Of a DNA stretch of 64,000 bases, positions 9,804-22,700 are shown piece by piece. A program made the position numbers and the translations under genes. Within the stretch, counting starts at the first letter, position 1; each line of letters begins with the position of its first letter. The notes below the pieces were generated by a model, which made no database searches, was not told the DNA's origin, and was given only the letters and a program-made list of their open reading frames with translations. The DNA is from Mytilus edulis (lineage: Eukaryota > Mollusca > Bivalvia > Mytilida > Mytilidae): positions 22,600,193 through 22,664,192 of the forward strand of contig NC_092354.1 of NCBI RefSeq assembly GCF_963676685.1, in the 5' to 3' direction.

Positions 9804-11410
9804 CTGAAAAATAAGATTTTTTTTTTTATTTGAATTTCAATTCAAAGCAAATAAATCCTTTTAATGTATTACATGTATATGTAAATCACTTTTCACTGAA
9901 ACGTGAAAAAATATTTAACTACAGAATAAACTTTTATATTAAAGTCATAAGAAACGAGTGACCGGTGAAAAATAATGTTCTTCCAATTCTTGAACCAATG
10001 CATACAAACATCATAAACTTAGTCTTCTGTGCACGAATTTATCATTTTTTCGTGTAAATTTCGTATAATCGTCATTTTTTTTTCAATCGGTCAGTGTTGT
10101 AAAAATATGGCAGGTAATTAAAGTTTGTGTTTTGAAGCCGAAGTTTAACGATTGTCACCTGTTTGTCAACAATCGACAAAAAATCAACAAAAAAGCATGG
10201 AAATTGAGCACGTGTTTATTATGTAAATTCACATAATAGTCTATTTTAAGGACATCCATGCGTATTGTGATCACCGGATTTTTACGAGATGGGTCACACT
10301 GAAGTCACTTTGCATACGGAAAATATGTCGGGGGAATTGCTTATTAGAAGGAAGCAATTAAAATAAAGTAAACTTCTTCTAAATAGGAATAAATTAAAGA
10401 ATTGTCTTCAGAAAAAAGAACATGTACATAAGTTTTATAATGAAAACTATCCATTGTGTTATAAAAAAAAACATATGCATTATTTATTTATTTTTTATTT
10501 GAGGTTTCTTATGACTTTAAATGTACTTCCTACATGTTGTAGTGAAAATCAGCTAAATATGATTGCATTAATAGTTATTCTTTAAAAGTCTTGAAAGTGA
10601 CAAGTTCTTATATACATAAATATTTGGTATTACAAATGTATATAGGAATGAGATTTAGCTTCTTAATTATAATATAATATTTAATTATGGTGTATTCATT
10701 GTTATATTGTGATGAAATGTGGATATTTGCCAATTATTGTTGTGTTTGTGCTTATAAAATATTTATATTTGTACATTTGTATTTGTATGTTCCGGACCAT
10801 ATGAGTATTAGGACGGTCTGCTTATGAAGTCGCACATAATCAGTAGGTACACGTCCCCCCCCCAAAAAAAAAATAACAAAAAAAAACTGATGAAAATTAT
10901 GTGTGTCAGCATTATATATCCTATGTTTATGAAGCCTTTGAATTATAAAATTCATTTATTTCCATGTAACCATAATTTTTTTTAAGATAAAGTTTATTGT
11001 ATTATTGAAACCGTGCTAATGCATTAATGCAATTTAATGCAAATTACCAAAAAATATTATGTAGTCCAAACCTGTTAATAACCGAACGAGTTTATACTCA
11101 TATGGTCCGACGCGTACGGTCGCAAAGTCGGACAATATGAGTATACGTGTATGCGTATGGTCAAAATACTCATATACACAAAAAAATAAGATGTTTCTTT
11201 TGTAGATAAAAGTTATATTGGAGTTGATGTTGTTGTAAAAAAAATCAAAAGGAAATGTAAAAATTTGGTATTACAATATGAGGCGCTGGATGGGGGTTCA
11301 CAGAACACAGAATAATGTATTGGGCAAACATTTAAAGTGTAGAGAAAAATGGACCAACAAATAAAGAATAGAGGATAACGGAATCTAGACTCTCCTATAT
11401 ACCGAAACAT
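9804..11410. other. Intron of gene A; AT-rich with TACTCATATGG motifs
   Basis: No exon is visible. A motif close to ATACTCATATGGTCCGAC occurs at 11094-11112, in reverse at 11127-11145 (one mismatch, a 19-bp-arm hairpin), and in part in reverse at 10795-10810. The interval 10840-10880 has poly-C and poly-A runs. Confidence 0.4.
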
Positions 11411-11416
11411 CACTTA

Positions 11417-11676
11417 CAGCGGATTCCATTGAGTGTGTAGCAAAAGGTAATATATTTGGTTAGCTTGCTTGTTAGCTGAACCGTGAAGCAATTATAAGGT
11501 GAGGTATATACTACCCTCCTTTCGAAATAGCATAGTCCAACAGACAGATCTATCGGTTTTCTATTGGACTAGTCTATTCTTAAAGTAGGGTAGTTTACCT
11601 AAGCTTACCATGACTTCAGGCAAACTAACTAAATATATAATATTACCTTTGGCTACACACTCAATGGAATCCGCTG
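11417..11676. mobile_element. MITE, Tc1/mariner-like by TA target site
   Basis: The left end CAGCGGATTCCATTGAGTGT is mirrored by ACACTCAATGGAATCCGCTG on the right. A TA dinucleotide flanks both ends (11415-11416 and 11677-11678). The 260-bp element has no coding capacity and lies in intron 1 of gene A. Confidence 0.7.
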
Positions 11677-11679
11677 TAA

Positions 11680-13380
11680 TACAATAAATATGAATCAAAG
11701 GAGATAAAATGTACAGGTCAGTGAGACGACAACCCAACGATTCAAATAAAATAAAAAATAAAAACTAGAGGGTAACATACGTACAAACAACAATAGTCCG
11801 GTGTCTATATCATATATTGTAATAGTCCCCCAGTCCTGAAAATACGATAAAAACAAAATGTTGCTGCCACGTCCTGTCTGAGTTTTTGTTTTATGTCTTT
11901 TTTTGTAAAAAAAATTAAAATAATACTTGTATGAAAACAGAAATCTTGTCTTTCGATGAAATAATTCAAGACTTGAATTTCTAGCCTTTACCTGGCCTAA
12001 AAGACTCATTTTGGTTTGCAAGTATTTGGTGTCAAATATCTTTCTCACTAGTTTTTTTATGCATGCAATCTCTATAAAAAATTTCCTTGTTAACATTTGG
12101 AACCTGTTACATGAAGATGTAATTTGTTTTAACACCATTTAATTTTAATTTGCAAATATTTCATGCATGTTTTTTTCGAAAATGTACCATGTCAAAATAC
12201 AGTCGAAAATATGGATATTCATATTTCGAAAATGGCCAAGCGAGAAGCGGCATAGTTTAAGTCTTCATATAAGTTTCTTATATGTTCATATTAAACGAAT
12301 ATAAAATGGACAAGTAAAAAACAAACAAATAAATAAATAAATAAATAGATAAAAAGATAATAAAAAGATGAGTAAATGAGAAAAAAAAAACGAAAAAAAA
12401 AACCACAATGATAATTTATAAAATAAAACGTAACTTACTGTAACTTTCTTTAGACAGGCAAATTCCAGACCGTTTTTTATTCTTTTGAAAGCATTATGAA
12501 AGCGATCTCCTATCAATGAAACCAGAAAGTTACAAACAGGACCTTTGCATAAACGTCATGACCATTTAAGAAGGATGTGTCTTATTAAACTGTTATTAAA
12601 TAAACAGACAATGAAGTAAAGGGGTCCCGAACAGGATGCAGACAACGATATGTAATCCTAGTCTTAATTATTCGTTGTAATCTCGTGTATTATAACACAA
12701 ACAGGAAATATTATTTCAGATTTATATGTGTATATAGGTGTAATACCACTATTGATTTCCCCTATTAGTCTTTGTTTAATTTGCACTTTTCAAAAAATTT
12801 AGCAGAATTTATCTTTGTTTCAAATAAAGAAATACTTGGCATGAGTACTTTTGTTTTCCCTCCAGCATTATAGATCATTATAGAAAAAAACCACATAGCA
12901 CGCCATTGCATATAAGAAAATAACCATCACTGGCAGTTAACAATTCAAATTCATATCTTTTTTTACCTGTGAACAAGATTTAGTAACCATGGTACCTCAA
13001 GTTATTCTATAGAACCCCGCCCACACGCCCCCCCCCCCCCCCCAAAAAAAAATGATTAAAAAAAAAATATATATAAATAGCGGTGCTTTGAAATACCCAA
13101 TATGTTTATGACCAGAAATATTTTACTGCAATCAAAATGTATGATTTCTTACCAACAACTGCCAAATTCAAGGAAATATTTTTTCCCACCTTTTTTCGTA
13201 TCGGAATACAACCGGGTGTGACGAACTAGGATTTGGTGGTATTACGCCTATATAAGTTACGCTTAAAAATACCATTGAAAGAATGTACTTTTGATTATTC
13301 AGCTGTACATAAATACAAAATGTTATGTCCCAACGAGGTTCAGTTTAGATAGGTTTCACTGTATAATCCTAAATTTAAAT
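11680..13380. other. Intron of gene A without recognised features
   Basis: AT-rich sequence with simple A and C runs (for example 13030-13075). Open frames at 11695-12138 and 12286-12516 on the minus strand are rich in Phe, Leu and Tyr from AT-rich DNA and show no domain. Confidence 0.4.
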
Positions 13381-13383
13381 AAT

Positions 13384-13465
13384 TAGTCCAGGATATAATC
13401 CCCTCTCAAAGATTACAAACTGATCGATGTCTAACGATTATTTTCTAATAAAAAAATTGTTTCAT
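13384..13465 (-). other. Intron 1 block conserved between genes A and B
   Basis: GTCCAGGATATAATCCCC (with one change) followed by diverged AT-rich sequence matches 48933-49008 in intron 1 of gene B. Both blocks sit downstream of the start exon in transcription order, so this looks like residual homology from the gene duplication or a retained intronic element. Confidence 0.45.
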
Positions 13466-13515
13466 TGCTAGTTCACTGCCTCCTGTTAGGTGTATACAAA
13501 AGTAATGACCATTTC

Positions 13516-13697
13516 GGTAGTTAACATAATGCATTCCGGATAGTATCAGATGTTTTCAAAAGCGTACATCAAAACGTTGTGATTGGTTTAAACATTCTAA
13601 ACAAAAAAAAATATTAACATCTGGTAACTCTTTTTTCATTTTTTTGTGTATGAACAATGAGATTACCCATGATCCTCTAGATTCTAAAAAGGCGAAT
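13516..13697 (-). repeat. MITE-like element, second copy of the 5327-5513 family
   Basis: ATAATGCATTCCGGATAG, then AACGTTGTGATTGGTT, then AAAAGGCGAATTA correspond in reverse order and orientation to the copy at 5327-5513. Confidence 0.5.
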
Positions 13698-13739
13698 TAT
13701 TATTTGGCAAGTTTGAATAAATACTATTTTAGAGGTCTA

Positions 13740-13875
13740 CATGTATGTTTAGTTAGGGGTTGATACAGCAATTTTCAAAAGGGGGCTTCAACTATATGTC
13801 CCCGTTCAAGTCCTTTGATCGTCCAAAAAGGGGGTTCCAACGCCCAGAACCCTCCCCCTGGATCCACCACTGGTT
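13740..13875 (+). repeat. CAGTGGCGGATCC-family element, degenerate copy
   Basis: Contains GTCCAAAAAGGGGGTTCC and ends near CCTGGATCCACCACTGG. The left end is eroded. Confidence 0.5.
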
Positions 13876-13898
13876 TAGCTATATCAAAGATATATTAC

Positions 13899-14539
13899 CA
13901 TTATGTCATTTATCATCACATGACTCTGTTAAGTAACATCTCGGCAGATTCAGTAGCGGATTCAACCGACGATTGCCGATTGAAGTAGCGGATTCAACCG
14001 ATTGATTGATTGATTGTTGGTTGCTTAACGTCCAGTGGTAAATATTTCATGCATATTCAGGACGAGAACAAGTTCACAATAAATACAATAGGTAGGTTGT
14101 TGTAATAGAGGCCATCTAGGATGATGGTCGGGGAAATTTGTACTGCCACTGGAAAATGAGGGTATACTAGTATTGGCATAGGGACAGAGATTTTGCCTTG
14201 CAACAGGCCACCTACGGACCCCTCAAAGAATTGTTGCAAGGGTTCTTAACGTGCAAAGAGCGTGGCACTCTCTTTACACGAGGCATCGGATTTAACGTCC
14301 CCTTCTGACGGACGTGACTGCGAACTTGATACATCCCGCACAGCCAAACGGACGCCCCACTTCAGCAAGCGTTTTACTGCCGGTCGGGAGAAGACCAAGT
14401 GACCATATGTCTATACCCCAGTCACCCTTGGGGTTCGGATTCAACCGAGGATTGTCGATTATCTGCTGAATATAACCAGGAACTCAAGTGACACCGGTTA
14501 CTATGCAAGTCATACATGTACTTCAATACAAAATGTTAA
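13899..14539 (-). CDS. Glycosyltransferase gene A, start exon (5' UTR plus six codons)
   Basis: The coding part is 13916-13899, ATG to donor: M-I-N-D-I-M, with donor G|GTAATA, phase 0, joining the exon at 9803. The same six codons, at the same distance from the donor, stand at 50316-50299 in gene B. The 5' boundary is a good acceptor (TTTCTTTGTAG before 14539) and the 5' part resembles the gene B exon. The middle is interrupted by a SINE-like insertion (14002-14435) and a GC-rich module, so this exon is either about 640 nt long or spliced differently from that of gene B. Confidence 0.55.
14002..14435 (-). mobile_element. SINE-like retroposon with CAAT tail and 13-bp target duplication
   Basis: CGGATTCAACCGA flanks both sides (13989-14001 and 14436-14448). 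On the minus strand the element ends in CCACTGGACGTTAAGCAACC followed by (CAAT)n, a common layout for bivalve tRNA/V-type SINEs. It carries GTTAAATCCGATGCCTCG internally. It lies inside the start exon of gene A. Confidence 0.7.
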
Positions 14540-14639
14540 CTACAAAGAAAAGAAACAAGACTGTTATTCTTCATTCAAGATCTATGGAAATGCATTTATA
14601 CATAGGTTTTAAGAACGGTACCATCCCCCAGACGGTATT

Positions 14640-15211
14640 TATTAGATATTCCTGACAGAAGTCCAGAAGCGGATTCTGCAGGGGAGAGTTGAGGAGGGAT
14701 TACGACCCATTACTGTCTCGTTAATGAATATTATGGCAAAGTCACACAAGATCAATATGAAAATAAATAACTTTGCACAAGACAGAATGAAAACGAATAT
14801 TCGTCAACCTAAATTCGGGTAGCAATTATGTTCACAAGTGAAAATAAATTTTCGCGCAAAAAAAATAAGCACATATAGCATAGCGGTTTAACATCTATTA
14901 TAGAACTCTGACTTTCAGTTTTTATCAAAGGCGTTTATTTACACTATGGTTAGTATCATATGATTGCAGAGCCGTGAGCTGTTTATGTAGAAATACCGCC
15001 TCGGCGGTTGTCTTGTCGTAACATGCTCGCCTCGGGTGCCGTGTACTTCTTTTGCTTTTAATTATGTAAACAGCGATTTTGTTGTTTATTATTTCGTCTG
15101 TATTTCTTTTAATTCAAACATACTGTATTATACATTTATTATCGATGTTTTATTTAATTCTAACAAAATGAAAACTGTATATATATATATAAGGTAGAAA
15201 TCTCTCGCACC
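14640..15211. other. Intergenic with a fragment of the CTCGCCTCGGGTGCCG repeat
   Basis: The segment at about 14930-15050 resembles parts of the 17.4 and 18.5 kb duplicates (GAGCCGTGAGCTGTTTATGT and GTAACATGCTCGCCTCGG). No gene seen. Confidence 0.4.
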
Positions 15212-15380
15212 CCAGTGGCGGATCCAGGGGGAGGGGGGTTCCGGGGGTTGATAACCACCCTTTTTTTGGAAGATCAATGTGTTTGAATGTGGACATATAG
15301 TTGGAACACACTCCCACCCCTTTTGTCCTGTCTTAGGACCCCCCCCTTTTTTTTGTAAAGGCCGGATCCGCCCCTCCATC
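15212..15380 (+). repeat. CAGTGGCGGATCC-family element
   Basis: Begins CAGTGGCGGATCCAGGGGG and ends GGCCGGATCCGCCCCT, with AAGATCAATGTGTTTGAATG inside. Clear terminal inverted repeats. Confidence 0.65.
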
Positions 15381-16839
15381 CTCAATGCGGACCCGGACTT
15401 AGAATGAAGTTTTACAATTTACTTTTTAGTAATGCATTTTTAAGTGAATCAATGATTAAGTATAAAGACCCGTGTCAAATATTTTATTCATATTTCAAAC
15501 AATTTACCCATGATGTTACCATGGTTATATTGAAAGGTAGTATTATGAAGTTCTTATAGGTTAATTTATCTAAGAGCCTAATTCATTGAACGTCTAGTCG
15601 ATTCGGGAACACATTTTCAAACGAATTGTTCGTTTGGCAATGAGGATGTTTTGCGTCTTGGGGTTAATTAATAAGCATCATAAAGTGTTTTATAACAAAG
15701 CTATATATCGACTTCAGACAATTAATTCAGTAAAGGATATTGAGTTTTTTCAATGGGAACGTCCTTGTAATTAGTTAACGTGTGATTACACTAAAATATA
15801 CAACACATGTGTTTAGGACTTTAGGTCAATGTGAACACGGCATTATAAGTATGAGGGAGTCGGAGGGGTCCTGATCCCGAAATCCCGGGCTTAAAAACAT
15901 CCCGAGGTCCCGAATTTAAATTAAATCAAATCCCGACATCCCGAAATAAGAAATCCCGAAAGGGTCAATCCCGAAATCCTGAGCTTAAAAACACCCAAAT
16001 CCAGACGTCCCGAAAAAAGTCCTGCCAGCCCCAACCGCAAGTATAATCTTACCTTCAATGATTTGACAAGTCAACAAAATAATAAACACAACCAGAAACG
16101 ACTTATAACTGCCAACACACACAACGAAATATAATGTATACCAGCTTACCTACAATAATTTTTCTTATATTCGGCTCCCGCGTAGAGTAGTATCAGCTTT
16201 TAACGATTAAATGCAGATGTTGTCTACTACTTTATTGCAATAGATATAAAATTTGTTTTTGCCTCAAGTGTTGAAAATAGATTATATTAAAAACGCAATA
16301 AATATACAATATATGTGCATTGTCGGAAATTATAAAATTAATTTGTACGAGCTTTTCTCTTGTTTCATAGCGAGTGTAAATACATCTTTTATTTCCGACA
16401 TTGTACATATATTGTTTTATCCAGCAATTTACACCAGGTACATGAGCGTAAGCTGTTAAATCCAAATTGTTGCGTCTGATTTTTTTTTTAAGAATTCGAA
16501 ATAGTTGAAACGCGGACCGCGAAGAGGACCCCAAAATGAACTGTTACCCAGATAGAAATATCCATATTACCTATTGCTCAACATAGAAGCGGGTAACAGG
16601 AGACTTTATTTGCACATGTCCAAATAAACTTTATAAATAATATAATCCTTTATTGCAAAATTACACCAACAAGGGTCGAGCAATACAAACAAACAATTAT
16701 ATATTTTAGATACAATACAATACAATGAAATAAAACATATTTGAAGAGTTCAATTTCAAATTTATATATATATTAAAAACACGTACAATAATAAGCTTGT
16801 CTGGCATGGGTCTGATCCCCTCAGTTCTAAAGACTACGT
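15381..16839. other. Intergenic; includes an ATCCCGA-rich degenerate repeat
   Basis: At about 15852-16030 the motif ATCCCGA or TCCCGAA recurs many times at irregular spacing; the same motif bounds the element at 54107-55480. The remaining sequence, including overlapping open frames near 16232-16534, shows no gene. Confidence 0.45.
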
Positions 16840-17610
16840 ACCCAACTGTGGGATAAATCATATTAAAAGAAATACAAAACTACTTTAGAAAAAGGTTAAG
16901 TTAATTTGTGATTTCTTGTCATGACTTTGTTGTCCTGTGACTTTTTGTTCTACATTCGTAAATAAGTTTCTTGGTGAAGAGATAAATATAAAAAAGAAGA
17001 TGTGGTTCAATTGCCAAATGAGACCGCTTTCCACAAGAGACCAAATAACACAGAAATTAACAACTATAGTTCACCGTTCAGCCTTCAACAATGAGCAAAG
17101 CGAATACCCGCATAGTCAGCTATAAAAGGCCTCGAAATGACAATGGAAATAAAACAATGCAAAAATAAACTGGTTACAAATATGTAACACATCAACAAAC
17201 GACAACCATCGAATTACAGGCTCCTGACTTGAGACGGGCACAAACATACAGCTCGTTTTTACAAACGTTTTATAAATAAACGGGCAGCAGAATACATATG
17301 TACTAGTAGAATTCGCTTAAACTACATTTATACAAATTTAAAAGACTTTTGCATGTTTTTAACTGTTTTCTAACACAGTCTCAATGACTTTTATGTACGC
17401 TATGGTAACAGGTTCAGATTAGTATTATATAATTTCAGAACCATGAGCTCTTTATGTAGAGATACTCGGCGGTGATCTCGTTGTAACATGCTCGCTTCAA
17501 GTGTCGTTAGGCGGAGGCTGAGGTCCAAACCATTGCAGGTTTTCGGTCTTGTTCATTTCGGACGTGTACCATGCGGCCATAAAATAAAAGTCGTGTCCTC
17601 ATTATTTTAT
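16840..17610 (+). repeat. Segmental duplication, copy 1
   Basis: Starts CCCAACTGTGGGATAAATCA, contains a GATGTGGTTC-type mussel repeat, and ends near GCGGCCATAAAATAAAA. It matches 17949-19125 closely over the first 670 bp, including the flanking unique sequence, so a segment was duplicated rather than two repeats inserted separately. Confidence 0.75.
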
Positions 17611-17813
17611 CAAAGAATAAAAATAAGAATAAGAAAATGGCTCTATAAAGAGCTTTTATCATATTACATACAAGTTCATAAGATTAGACATAAAATAGAG
17701 AAATATTACACGCTAACAACATCGTTTAACACTATTAAAAAAGGCCAGGACAGAATCAGATGATACAATTTCTTTAAAATATACCATTCAAAATCATAAA
17801 CCCCTGAAGGACG

Positions 17814-17940
17814 CCTCCGGGTGCGGGAATTTCTCGCTACATTGAAGACCTGTTGGTGACCTTCTGCTGTTGTTTTTTTTCTATGGTCGGGTTGTTGTCT
17901 CTTTGGCACATTCCCCATTTCCATTCTCAATTTTATGTAT
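17814..17940 (-). repeat. Reverse copy of the GAATGGAAATGGGGAATGTG repeat
   Basis: Reads in reverse as AAAATTGAGAATGGAAATGG followed by GACAACAACCCGACCATAG. It sits between the two segmental duplicates. Confidence 0.65.
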
Positions 17941-17948
17941 GATAAGAC

Positions 17949-19125
17949 ACCCAACTGTGGGATAAATCATATTAAAAGAAACACAAAACTACTTTAGAAA
18001 AAGGTTAAGTTAATTTGTGATTTCTTGTCATGACTTTGTTGTCCTGTGACTTTTTGTTCTACATTCGTAAATAAGTTTCTTGGTGAAGAGATAAATATAA
18101 AAAAAGAAGATGTGGTTTAATTGCCAAATGAGACCGCTTTCCACTAGAGACCACATGACACAGAAATTAACAACTATAGGTCACCGTTCGGCCTTCAACA
18201 ATGAGCAAAGCGAATACCCGCATAGTCAGCTATAAAAGGCCTCGAAATGACAATGGAAATAAAACAATGCAAAAAAAAACTGATTACAAATATGTAACAC
18301 ATCAACAAACGACAACCACCGAATTACAGGCTCCTGACTTGAGACGGGCACGTACATACAGCTAGTTTTTACAAACGTTTTACAAATAAACGGGCAGCAG
18401 ATCTAGAATACATGTACTAGTAGTATTCGCTAAAACTACATTTATACAAATTTAAAAGACTTTTGCATGTTTTTAACTGTTTTCTAACACAGTCTCAATG
18501 ACGTTTATGTACGCTATGGTAACAGGTTCAGATTAGTAATATATCATTTCAGAACCGTGAGCTCTGTATGTAGAGATACTCGGCGGTGATCTCGTCGTAA
18601 CATGCTCCCTTCTAACAGTGGCGGATCTAGAAATTTTTATAAGTGGGAGCCCACTGACTGCTTAAAAGGGGCCCGTTACCGTCACGCTCTAGTAATTACC
18701 TATATATGATCAACCAATTTTCCCCAGAAAATGGGGGGCCGGGTCCGCTGCCCCCCCCCCCCCCCCCCCCCAAGTCCGGCTCGCTTCAAGTGCCGTTCGG
18801 CGGAGGCAGGTGGTCCAAACCATTGCAGGGTTACACCAAGACTTGTTGATTGGCGTTTCGGCCATGAAGACAGTTTGGTCTTGACATTTCGGTCTACGAT
18901 CAAATTCGGTCTTGGACGTTTCGGCCTTTGATAAAACTCAGTCTTGTTCATTTTGGACGTGCAGAAAACATAAGAGGGGCCCACTGACTGCCTAAGAGGG
19001 TTCATTTCACGATTCACTGATTCCCTATATGATCAACCAAAATTTCAACCTGCCTCCCCCTCCCACCCTAAATCCGCCTCGGACTTATACCACTGCGGCC
19101 ATAAAATAAAATTCGTTTCCTCAAT
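17949..19125 (+). repeat. Segmental duplication, copy 2, with insertions
   Basis: Matches 16840-17610 from CCCAACTGTGGGATAAATCA to the region of CTCGGCGGTGATCTCG, then is broken by pieces of the CAGTGGCGGATC family (about 18611-18780 and 18940-19080). It resumes at GCTTCAAGTGCCGTTCGGCG and ends at GCGGCCATAAAATAAAA. An open frame pair at 18700-19017 is produced by G/C runs and is not a gene. Confidence 0.7.
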
Positions 19126-19531
19126 ATTTGTTAAGAATTTTTATTATACATAAACAGATATTATGCTGTTTATATTTTCATTTATATTACTTTTGTAACT
19201 TTAAAAAAAAACAACATTATAATACATTTAGGAATGATATTATTTACCATTGAAACTGTTGTTTACATTTGCATAGTTATTTAAAAAATGTTATAATTAG
19301 TAGAATTTCTATCATTTCTTATATTTTTACTTTTCTTTTTACACGTATAACGGTTTATCTTTTTACTACGTCTAACTTAATGATGTTTTAATAAAACAGT
19401 AAAAAAAAATGAAAGTTAATTAGTCAATTGCAGATAACACATACGGTTGATTTTCATAATTACTGTGATGATCAATATACAATGTTTTGCTTTGAAGTTG
19501 TAATTGGCCCGATTCAAAAAGAATAACGTCC

Positions 19532-19663
19532 TTTAAAGAGTGCGCCAGTACCAAGCTGAGCACAAGCTAATGCAAACTTTCCTGTTATGGAAAAATTATG
19601 AAAAAATATTGGTCTTTAAAATGTGCGCCAGTCCCAAGCTGAGCACAAGCTAATGCAAACTTT
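19532..19663 (+). repeat. Tandem duplication just upstream of the FLYWCH gene
   Basis: A 50-bp core containing CCAAGCTGAGCACAAGCTAA occurs twice, at 19532-19581 and 19614-19663, with a period of 82 bp. The second copy ends 114 bp before the predicted start codon, so it may be part of the promoter. Confidence 0.6.
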
Positions 19664-19733
19664 GCCTTTAATTGAAAAATGATAAAATAATATACTCAAT
19701 TTGAGTTGTTCCTTTGATATTCCGCCTAATACC

Positions 19734-19741
19734 TATAAAAG
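19734..19741 (+). promoter_or_regulatory. Candidate TATA box (TATAAAAG)
   Basis: TATAAAAG lies 43 bp upstream of the ATG of the PHD-FLYWCH gene. Initiation about 30 bp downstream would leave a 5' UTR of only 10-15 nt. It matches the consensus well but is unsupported by transcript ends. Confidence 0.5.
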
Positions 19742-19776
19742 GTGAAGGCATGGTCTGCCATTTTATTATTTCCTCT

Positions 19777-22700
19777 ATGATGGCGTTTCCATGTGCTTAC
19801 TGTGAGAAGGAGGTCCGTCCTCGTCAGCATGCCTTTGAGTGTGAGACTTGTTCGTGTTGGCAGCATCGTCTATGTGACACAGGTTAGTGGTATTAGATTA
19901 TTCTGTATTTAAGGAGGTATTCTTCTAACTTTTAATTTTCATTGAAATCTCGTTCTGGATTTTTTTCCAAAACATGCGGTACTAGTGGAACAAAATCAAT
20001 GAATTAAAAAAAATATTATCATCAAACTTAACTCTGTTAAAAAATGTTTATCTATAATATGACCGACCGTGCAAGGGCTGTAATTCCAGTCAAGGTCTTT
20101 AAAAACTTGCATTTGTTGTATCTGTACAATAAGTAGTTTTTGAGTAAATTTTTTATCACCACTCAATATAAGAAAGTAGATGTGATATGATTGCCAATGA
20201 GATAACTCTTCACAAGAGACCTTCATAACATAGAAATTAACAACCATAGGTCGCCGTACGGCCTTCAACAATGAGCAAAGGTCAAACCGCATAGTCAGCT
20301 TCAAAAGACCCCGAAATGGCAAATGTACAACCATTCAAACGATCGAGAAAACTAACGGTCTAATTTAAGTACAGAAAATTAACGAAAAACAAATATGTAA
20401 CACATCAACAAACGACAACCACTGAATAACAGGCTCCTGACTTGGGACAGACACATACATACATAATACAGAATGTTGTGGGGTTAAACATATTGGCGGG
20501 ATCCGAACCCTCCCCAAACCTGGAATCAACTCAGTCTTAGTAGCCAAAATGTTGAGAAAATGGGTGATGGATACAATAAATGAATTTACCAGAAACATTT
20601 ACATCCAATATTAATAGTTTCTTTTTAGATATGTATTTTTCAATCATTTATAACAAAGAAGTTGAAATAATGTGAAAATCATCTGAATTTGATACTTTCA
20701 AATGGCCGTAGCATAAAAAGTAGTTCAACACCAAATGATTTTTCTTCACAATTCATTTTTTTACAGCCATATAAACCCAAAAATCAGGTCAAGAAAAAAA
20801 GTTGAATTCTAGAAATTTTGATTTCTCAGTCTCTCTATACAAATCCTTGCTCAGAGTTCTTAAATCATCACATAACGAAAACTTATATTTAAGATTTTTT
20901 CACTTAAAAACTATATATGTTGTTGAAACTTTGATTTCCGTGTAATGAATGAAAACAATATGGTGTATATTCATAGTAACTTTATCTTTAAACTTTACAA
21001 CCAAGACATTATTTTATAAACGAAAGAATATCTCATAAAATTTATACCTTTAAATTATTTTTTTTCCTCAAACTTTTCAAATCGCTGGCTCGCCCCATGC
21101 AACTTTTGAAGTAGAAAAATCCGTAGAACAAGAAGTTTAAATGGTGTGGTCTTATAGAGCATATATATAGTTATCATAAATAGAATGATAGATAGATGGT
21201 TTATTAACGTCTTGCCATTAATATTAACGTTTTGGCACCCAACGTTTCTCACGTTTCGTAGACATGTTTAAATTCTCATCTTCACTGTCTATGTATTCAT
21301 AAAGTTCGTTCCTTAAATCGTCATAAAGCAGACATTCAAGTAGTACATGTTCCTCAGTTTCCATCTTATTATCACACATAAAGCAAGTCCGTTCATGTAT
21401 TGGTAAACGTTCGCAGTGCCCGGCGGTTTCGATTCGTATAGGTACAACTGAATTGACAGTTGTGAATAAGCTCTACTTTGAGCTAGAGAAGAGTGTTTTA
21501 AATAGAGTTCACAACTACAACATTCTGTTTTTAAAGTTCTATATGTCCTTAATTTGTTAACACCACCAACCATACGTCTTGCAGAAACTCCATGGAGATC
21601 ATCCGTCCATTTATTTTTTTAAATTTGTTTATCTTCTATTTTAGCTAACACCGCAGTTTAATGAATATTCTATTCATTTAACCAGTCACTAATATTACAC
21701 GATTCTTTCTTACATAAGGTGGTTTCAAGGCTTAATTTCCATTCACAATATATATGGTGGTACCGTAGCTAAAATAAGATTAATTTTTTTTAATTCGGCT
21801 TAAGTCAAATATACAACACTAAGGAGAAATTGGTCTATAAAAAAGTCAAAACAGTCTTAGATATACAACATCATGTAATACAAAGTTGAATCTTAAATTG
21901 CACATACATTTTCAGTCGACATTTAGAATGAATGTTTAACCTATCTAAATATGTTGGTATATTCCGAAAATACAGCTCTAATGAAATGCTTTCAAAATAT
22001 CAAAAGAAAACTTTACTTTTTTCATTTTATAGCATTAAATAAAATAATTTTATGATGATTCTTTAAAAATTCATACTTGAGTTATCTCCCCTTTTGAATA
22101 ATCAAAGTTTACCAAAAAATGAAATCAAGCAAAACTATAAATATTCAATTTTTTTTTGTTAAATTTGAGTGAAAATATAAACATAGATAATAATAATTTC
22201 TTAATGTAAATGCTAATTATAATTGTAATAAAATTGAGAATTGAAATGGGTCAAAGAGACAACAACCCGATCATATAGAAAAGACAACAGCCGAATCCAC
22301 AAATAGGTCTTCAATGCAGCGAAAAACTCCCGCACCCGGAGTTGTCCTTCAGCTGGCCTCTAAACAAATATATATGACATATATATATATATACTAGTTT
22401 AGTGATAATAGACTCAAAATTATACAGAAGAAATTAAAATTAAAAATCATACAAGACAAACAAAAGCCATAAGCTCCTCACAGGCGCAAAAATGCGGCGG
22501 GTGTAAACTTACATTCCTGCATTGAAATTTGCCGTCCTTGTTAAAATGCTTGACCAACTGTGATCTGCTATTTTACAATCTAAGATTCAGGAAGACACAC
22601 AAACAATCTTAAGCTTCATTTACATTTCAGGTGTTTCACTGGCTGATTATAGAAGACTGATGACCAATGAGATAGAGATGTTTTTTGAGTGTTGTAACTG

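Noticed and set aside
11695-12516. Minus-strand frames of 147 and 76 codons
   Set aside because: Composition is that of AT-rich introns (Phe, Leu, Tyr, Lys); nothing conserved and they lie inside intron 1 of gene A.
18700-19017. Open frames of 105 (-) and 66 (+) codons with Pro or Gly runs
   Set aside because: They arise from a homopolymer C run and fragments of the CAGTGGCGGATC repeat.
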